Origin: Aradus depressus
Lineage: Eukaryota; Arthropoda; Insecta; Hemiptera; Aradidae
Length of the DNA: 64,000 nt
NCBI GenBank assembly: GCA_963662175.1
Contig: OY759214.1
Span: forward strand, 79,558,037-79,622,036
Direction: 5' to 3'
Shown one piece after another: positions 61,001 through 64,000 of this stretch. A program made the position numbers and the translations under genes. Positions within the stretch are counted from its first letter, which is position 1. Every line of letters starts with the position of its first letter. The notes under the pieces are model-generated. The model was not told the DNA's origin. It was given only the letters and a program-made list of their open reading frames with translations, and made no database searches.

Positions 61001-62455
61001 TGTCCTTAATGATTGTATGTTCTCTGTCATCTTTGTCATATTTAATTCATTACTTTCTGTCATCTTTGTCATAAACAATTTATTATTTAATTCATTACTT
61101 TCTTTCATTTTTTTATTATCCGTCCTAATTGATGTCATATTTGATTCTATTTTTTTTGGTCATCTCTGTCATTAACAATTTATTATTTTCTGTCATTATT
61201 TTCATGAATGTTTCTATGTCTATACTACTTTTGTTTCTGTCTGTCGTCTTTTCTGTTGTTTCGTTTGTCTCCAGTATTAATTCCCCATTCGTCTCTTCGT
61301 CATCCCTTTGGTCACCCTTTGTCATTGACTCACGTATTTTTGACCTTGTCCCTTCAGCCATTTTTAAATACAAAATAATATAATAGATATAAATCAATAT
61401 AAATTATAAATTGTTCTCTTATCTCACCGGATTTCTTTCGTACCCGGCACAATCCACCATAAATTGAAGTGACCTTTGCTTGGGGGCTTTAAACTTTTAT
61501 TAATTACTATGAAAATGATTTTACTTTTGGGGTTAACATGCGTACTCAGAAGGTGAACTAGGCTGTAGAGAATTTAGAGAACAATTTATAAGACAACATA
61601 CATTTATTAACACAATTATTGACATATATTAGTGAGGCGTCCCTCCATAATCGCACATCTGGAATAAAATATCTATCAAACATGAAATAAATTATATAGA
61701 CTTAAATGTTCTGGTAACTCCCGCAACATGAAGGTGTCTATTGATGATCATCCAGCCATTCGTCTCGATGTCGGAGAAATGTAAAATAAATGATTCCGTT
61801 ACCTTGTAAGTCTTCTTTTTCTAACCACACTCAAGCCTGTGGCCTCTCCTCCAGAATTCACGACGATTGAGGAACTTCCAGTCCTTTTGAAGTAGGCAGC
61901 AGGGATGATTTCCCTCTAGCAGCAAAATTAGAGTCTTCGGTCTCCTACGTCCGGTCAAACAGGAGTCTCCTTCTTCCCACAGCTCAGCCAGGAATGTCTT
62001 CTCCCTCAATAGCTCAACTCTGACTCCTTTCTCGTAGCTGAACGAGGACCGACTAACTCCTCTGATAGCTGACTGAAGACTGTCTATCTCCTCTGACACA
62101 TCAGCCACGACTCTCCTTCATACCGCACTTCAGCGAGGAATCCTCCAATTTCCATCCCCTCCACTTCATGTATCTTCCACTAGTGCGCTTCTCGTGGTCG
62201 CTCTCATAACTATAATTAACAATCGTTCTGGGATATGCGATATATCACAATATATATATAATATATAATTTTTTATATTATGAATATTTTTTTTTTCAGC
62301 TTGTGGACTATCTGACAACAGACTTCTTGGACGAGCAGTATAAGGGTCAACGGGATTTGGCCGGCAAGATGTCTACTCTTGGTAAAATGATGAAGAGCCA
62401 TTCTGAACTTGGTGAATTCCTGTTTGACAAGAAACTTCTGGCTGGTGATCTCTAA
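42951..62455 (+). CDS. Fer1HCH: ferritin heavy-chain homologue, secreted type
   Basis: Five coding exons (42951-43017, 51682-51800, 54219-54386, 56552-56719, 62300-62455) give 225 residues. Residues 1-19 form a signal peptide (AAILCVVLA), so the subunit enters the secretory pathway. All seven ferroxidase residues of H ferritins are present: Glu52, Tyr59, Glu86, Glu87, His90, Glu139 and Gln187, including the SEEREHA box at 85-91. The protein oxidises Fe(II) and, with Fer2LCH, forms the mixed shell of insect ferritin. Cysteines 23, 41 and 153 could make inter-subunit disulfides. Expression is probably iron-regulated through the IRE in the leader. The gene spans 20 kb because its introns are full of repeats, the last including a recent LTR element. 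Confidence 0.95.
43018..44961 (+). other. Fer1HCH intron 1, first part
   Basis: AT-rich. It contains a hairpin at 43913-43963 (catcagccacgact mirrored by agtcgtggctgaagatg) followed by gatggtagcaataccaaaag. It also contains two single copies of the gaatagacaatat sequence (44008, 44388) found in the 21964 hairpin. No coding signal. Confidence 0.5.
44962..45291 (-). repeat. tRNA-derived SINE (family 1), copy 6, near full length
   Basis: Reverse-strand copy with tail catgactcacgcccgggctt, body taacgagtacctgacatcgt and head gatcttgagctcag...ctaccggcgccctc. In Fer1HCH intron 1. Confidence 0.85.
45292..46899 (+). other. Fer1HCH intron 1, middle part
   Basis: AT-rich spacer. The frames at 45382 and 46138 are short, AT-rich and without homology, and nothing else is recognised. 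Confidence 0.5.
46900..47215. repeat. second copy of the repeat at 6935-7520
   Basis: It shares a gtaagctttcatgtgag-type block, a gatgcccttt block, then agagacagacagacgtacaa and ttacctacggaaccctaact at the end. Shorter and more diverged than the first copy. Confidence 0.5.
47216..50941 (+). other. Fer1HCH intron 1, distal part
   Basis: AT-rich. It includes a SINE tail fragment (48601-48633, cccgggcatgagtcatagta) and a hammerhead-like motif on the reverse strand near 48164-48204. No coding signal is convincing. Confidence 0.5.
50942..51284 (+). repeat. tRNA-derived SINE (family 1), copy 7, full length
   Basis: Best complete copy: gagggcgccggtagctcagt, cgtgggttcgaaacccttgc, gggacgttaagcgatggtcc, gatgtcaggtactcgttaaa, tctcatgtccaccagagtga, and tail gagtcataataactaactaa. 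Length about 343 bp. It defines the family consensus here. Confidence 0.88.
51682..51800 (+). CDS. Fer1HCH: Fer1HCH exon 2
   Basis: Encodes CKMPAADVPKGWITMLDECT and KKMKDQVQIELKASIIYMAM, helix A with ferroxidase Glu52 and Tyr59. Acceptor tttttttag, donor gtaatt. The in-frame ATG inside this exon is not the start. Confidence 0.93.
51815..52590 (+). repeat. LINE/SINE-type relic with 'actcggcgttacccggg' head
   Basis: It begins just after exon 2 with ctagcaggttactcggcgtt-acccggg, a phrase typical of widespread invertebrate non-LTR-derived repeats. It ends with agccgtctttgcgttatgct and tgacagagcaacagacacgc. No intact reading frame. Confidence 0.5.
53395..53650. repeat. dispersed AT-rich repeat fragment
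   Basis: It carries tcggtgaatcatcggccaag, attaattacgttttcgcgtt and ctccaaagccaattggccg, then tctgatcgattacgtaactt, as in the copies at 1-800 and 34000-35170. Confidence 0.6.
54219..54386 (+). CDS. Fer1HCH: Fer1HCH exon 3
   Basis: Encodes GAHFSKDSVNRPGFADLFFK, SASEEREHAMKIIQYLTMRG and GLVRDFNELIPYNTIV. This is helix B with Glu86, Glu87 and His90. Acceptor ttttccag, donor gtatgt. Confidence 0.94.
54535..54745 (+). repeat. dispersed repeat fragment joined to SINE family 1 tail (copy 8)
   Basis: 54535-54640 matches the dispersed AT-rich repeat (cggtgagtcaccggcaatgt). From 54642 it switches to the SINE body and tail, cgggctcatctccaccattg and aagcccgggcatgagtcata, ending actaattaattaac. Confidence 0.65.
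54746..56551 (+). other. Fer1HCH intron 3, remainder
   Basis: AT-rich. The frame at 55789-56037 is somewhat less AT-rich but shows no domain, and nothing else is supported. Confidence 0.45.
56552..56719 (+). CDS. Fer1HCH: Fer1HCH exon 4
   Basis: Encodes NPPKSSWASGYEALKDALNL, EAEVTERIKLIMQECEQPKD and IKSSPPTTSSVYNDYH, helix C with Glu139. Acceptor gtgttgtag, donor gtaagt. Confidence 0.94.
57142..57362 (+). repeat. diverged SINE-like copy (family 1 related)
   Basis: gctggtagctcagaggtagc at the start, then aatgtcaggtactcgttaag and gggtaggtaaaatttcgg in the same order as family 1. The middle is not alignable by eye. Confidence 0.5.
57830..58352 (-). mobile_element. foldback MITE-like element (family X), copy 3
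   Basis: It ends in atctccttacacaacc at 58337, the reverse complement of the start of the copies at 13088 and 28588. Internal inverted pairs include gatggtgaagatacccaagc (57926) with gggtaccttcaccatcgata (58295), and two variants of gacataggaggttggg. Confidence 0.55.
58393..59177 (-). repeat. LTR (3' LTR of the element on the reverse strand)
   Basis: 785 bp with TG...CA ends, the same length as 61465-62249 and apparently identical. Confidence 0.9.
58749..59036 (-). CDS. 95-residue open frame inside the 3' LTR
   Basis: Starts MADVSEEIDSLQSAIRGVSR and ends RREFWRRGHRLECG. The same frame is present in the other LTR. No known domain is seen. It may be chance coding in an LTR; conservation between LTRs only reflects their recent common origin. 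Confidence 0.25.
   Translation of the reverse strand: MADVSEEIDSLQSAIRGVSRSSFSYEKGVRVELLREKTFLAELWEEGDSCLTGRRRPKTLILLLEGNHPCCLLQKDWKFLNRREFWRRGHRLECG
59178..60478 (-). other. non-coding internal region of the LTR element, with tandem repeats
   Basis: Contains short direct repeats: aaattctttattatttattc units at 59475-59545, tcgacgaagaatg units at 59660-59770, and aatgttctgtcctgtctgtt-catgttga units at 60078-60265. No open coding frame. The polypurine tract lies at the 59178 end. Confidence 0.6.
60479..61361 (-). pseudogene. LTR-element protein remnant: coiled-coil N part joined to integrase C-terminal (GPY) part
   Basis: Two overlapping reverse-strand frames. The first begins MAEGTRSKIRES (near 61361) and runs to 61125. 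The second (61138-60479, 219 residues) continues the same repeat style (MTKMTESNEL units, coiled-coil-like). The frame change lies at an eight-T run on the + strand (61150-61157), as a 1-bp indel or a frameshift site. The second frame ends in YWEGPYLVTIKHNSDTG and GRFHISLLKRY, which resembles the GPY/F module at the integrase C terminus of Ty3/gypsy elements. Most of pol has therefore been deleted between the two parts. The N part is not a recognised gag domain. Confidence 0.65.
61465..62249 (-). repeat. LTR (5' LTR of the element on the reverse strand)
   Basis: 785 bp with TG...CA ends. Its outer edge is 50 bp before Fer1HCH exon 5. Confidence 0.9.
61821..62108 (-). CDS. 95-residue open frame inside the 5' LTR
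   Basis: Identical to the frame at 58749-59036. Its ATG is about 141 bases from the LTR start, so it could be translated from an LTR-initiated transcript. Function unknown, low certainty. Confidence 0.25.
   Translation of the reverse strand: MADVSEEIDSLQSAIRGVSRSSFSYEKGVRVELLREKTFLAELWEEGDSCLTGRRRPKTLILLLEGNHPCCLLQKDWKFLNRREFWRRGHRLECG
62300..62455 (+). CDS. Fer1HCH: Fer1HCH exon 5
   Basis: Encodes LVDYLTTDFLDEQYKGQRDL, AGKMSTLGKMMKSHSELGEF and LFDKKLLAGDL, then TAA at 62453. It covers helices D and E with Gln187. Acceptor tttttttcag, only 50 bp after the edge of an LTR element. Confidence 0.94.
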   Translation, partial: LVDYLTTDFLDEQYKGQRDLAGKMSTLGKMMKSHSELGEFLFDKKLLAGDL

Positions 62456-62507
62456 GCATACCTTTATTCCTCTGCTCAAAGAGATTAAACAAACTCTTTT
62501 TCACTTT

Positions 62508-62755
62508 ATCCCCTTGCTCCTGAAGTTTGAAGATATCTTTATTTTGTTTGCCCCTTAGCTGATAGAGTTTAAAGTTATCTTCATCCCCTTACACTGAAGT
62601 TTCAACATATCTTTATTTCGTTTGCCCCCTTAGCTGAGAGTGTTTGAACTTATCTTCATCCCCTTACACTGAAGTTTCAACATATCCTTATTTCTTTGCC
62701 CTGTAGCTGATAGAGTTTGAACTTACCTTTATCCCGTTTCTCAAAGTTTAAAACA
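62508..62755 (+). repeat. tandem repeat of about 75 bp in the Fer1HCH 3' UTR
   Basis: Just over three units, each starting near atccccttacactgaag (62508, 62583, 62658, 62731) and containing tatctttatttcgtttgccc and agctgatagagtttgaactt. It begins 53 bp after the stop codon. Confidence 0.75.
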
Positions 62756-64000
62756 TACGTTTATTATTTCCTTTATCCTACCATTTCCCTTTATTTTAAT
62801 CATAATATAGGCAGCTAATTTAGTGTAAAGATAAGTTACTTTTCTGAGATTTAAAAATACTATTGTACTAAAAATGTATTGTACTAAAATATGTCTACTG
62901 TAATTTTTGTACTCTTGTTTTTATCTTATTATTACTGTAACTCACAATGCTATATTTATATAATATATATTGTTTACATATAGTACATAGATATTGTCTA
63001 TATATATATATATTGAACGATTTGTCCTATGTAGTTGTTAGTGGTTTATTTTGTAAAAGATTGTAATAAGTAAGTTGAAATTTGAAAATATATACTTTTT
63101 CATTGTTATTATTTTTCATTATTGTTGCCCTAAGTCAAACATTTTCTGTACTGAAGCTGAACCTCACCCTATCCAAGTATGATTGAAACATAAAAAAGGG
63201 AGAATGGCGGTCGCATTTGTAGTCATATTTTTATTAATATGATAGTATATCTTAAGAGTGATGGAGGCCAGACAAAAAAAGAAACATATTGAGACAATGA
63301 AACTGTTCAAAGAGTGTTACATTGACATTTTTCATGCCACATTGTCAGGTGAAGAGGCATATGTCCAAGGATCCTCACGATAAGATATACTGATGTTTAA
63401 GAGGTGAATTTCTAGATCAACAATGTACTTGGTTTCAATCAATAAATCAACTGCATAACTTATATTTAAAAACGTTAAACATAAAAAAAAAGCCCTACCA
63501 ACAATCTAATGTGGTGTTTTGGCATACACTTAAAATTTTCGCGGTTGGGGAGCTATAAATATTTAAACTCTAGTTTTGGGCTAATAGTAATGAATTAACA
63601 GCGCCCTTTCGTTACTTCGAGATTTTTTGAAATTGACTCTAGTGTCCAGAAAGATACATAGTTATAATATCAATTTGAATTTATTATACCTTACTTTTAC
63701 AATCTTTCAATGTTGTAATTTGAGGCAATTGAGATATTTTTATTTTAAAACAATATTTTCTTTATTTCATAAGACGTTTCGACATCTTGTCATTTTCAAT
63801 TCTAAATACAGAATGATATATAAATTACTCTTCCAATCATATATTATAAAACATTGATTGTCGTCAAATTTTCTACTAATTCACATTTGTCAAATTTCAC
63901 TCTTACATTAAAAAAAAAATGTATAATGGATTTTTTTAAAATGTAAGGGTGAAATTTGATAACTAAAAAAAGGATGTATGTGTTAAAATTTGAATTTTAC
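62756..64000 (+). other. 3' UTR remainder and downstream spacer
   Basis: AT-rich with (TA)n runs. The end of the Fer1HCH transcript is unclear; an AATAAA lies at 63440-63445. A small inverted repeat (caaatttcactcttacatt with aatgtaagggtgaaatttg) lies at 63889-63958. No gene is seen. Confidence 0.45.

Larger units (their letters stand above)
58393..62249 (-). mobile_element. non-autonomous gypsy-like LTR retrotransposon
   Basis: 3857 bp with two 785-bp LTRs in direct orientation (58393-59177 and 61465-62249). They are offset by exactly 3072 bp, and I see no difference between them. On the reverse strand each LTR starts TGTGATATATCGC and ends GGTCACTTCA. Flanking ATAT (58389-58392 and 62250-62253) fits a 4-bp target duplication inside an (AT)n tract. 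Reverse-strand order: 5' LTR, a possible primer-binding site tggtggattgtgccggg at 61461 downward, a coding region, a long non-coding part with tandem repeats, then a polypurine tract aaagggagg just before the 3' LTR. Protease, reverse transcriptase and RNase H are absent. It lies in Fer1HCH intron 4, opposite to the gene. Confidence 0.9.

Noticed and set aside
60915..61383. Forward-strand hydrophobic frames in the LTR element
   Set aside because: Antisense shadows of the repeated Lys/Met/Thr/Glu codons on the reverse strand.

Overview
This is an animal nuclear genomic window, most likely from an insect. Evidence: large AT-rich GT-AG introns, a divergent pair of secreted ferritin subunit genes (the arrangement known for insect Fer1HCH and Fer2LCH), tRNA-derived SINEs, an R1-like non-LTR element, and piggyBac-like and gypsy-like elements. 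The order is not fixed by the sequence; a hemipteran would fit, but this is only a guess. All exon models below come from splice sites, reading phase and protein similarity read by eye.

Region 1 (1-26.2 kb, + strand): the 3' three quarters of a BCAS3 (rudhira) gene, with its 5' exons outside the window. Ten constitutive exons (1200-11621) encode most of the beta-propeller and the BCAS3 domain. The phase-1 donor at 11621 can be joined in frame to either of two terminal exons. One, at 15194, encodes a tail of about 788 residues that is Ser/Glu-rich with Lys/Arg clusters. The other, at 25922, encodes a 60-residue tail with twelve consecutive glycines. A possible 71-bp cassette exon (12785-12855) would change the frame of either end. 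The introns carry a piggyBac-like MITE with TTAA target duplications, a terminal-inverted-repeat element, SINEs and older repeats.

Region 2 (26.2-32.4 kb): an intergenic stretch without convincing genes. It holds foldback elements and repeat fragments.

Region 3 (32.4-42.6 kb, - strand): Fer2LCH, the ferritin light-chain homologue, with five coding exons and a predicted 5'-UTR exon. An R1-clade non-LTR retrotransposon, 5' truncated, lies antisense in its second coding intron.

Region 4 (42.6-63 kb, + strand): Fer1HCH, the ferritin heavy-chain homologue, with five coding exons, a very good iron-responsive element in the 5' UTR (42814-42849) and all seven ferroxidase residues. The two ferritin genes start within about 300 bp of each other. 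Their products would be co-secreted and assemble into a mixed H/L ferritin shell for iron storage and transport in the secretory pathway and haemolymph. The last intron holds a 3.86-kb LTR retrotransposon whose two 785-bp LTRs have equal length and look identical. It has lost most of pol, and its edge lies 50 bp from the final ferritin exon. The 3' UTR contains a tandem repeat with a period of about 75 bp.

The rest is AT-rich intron and spacer DNA with several SINE copies, inverted-repeat elements and a recurring CTGANGA...GAAAC motif that resembles a hammerhead ribozyme core.
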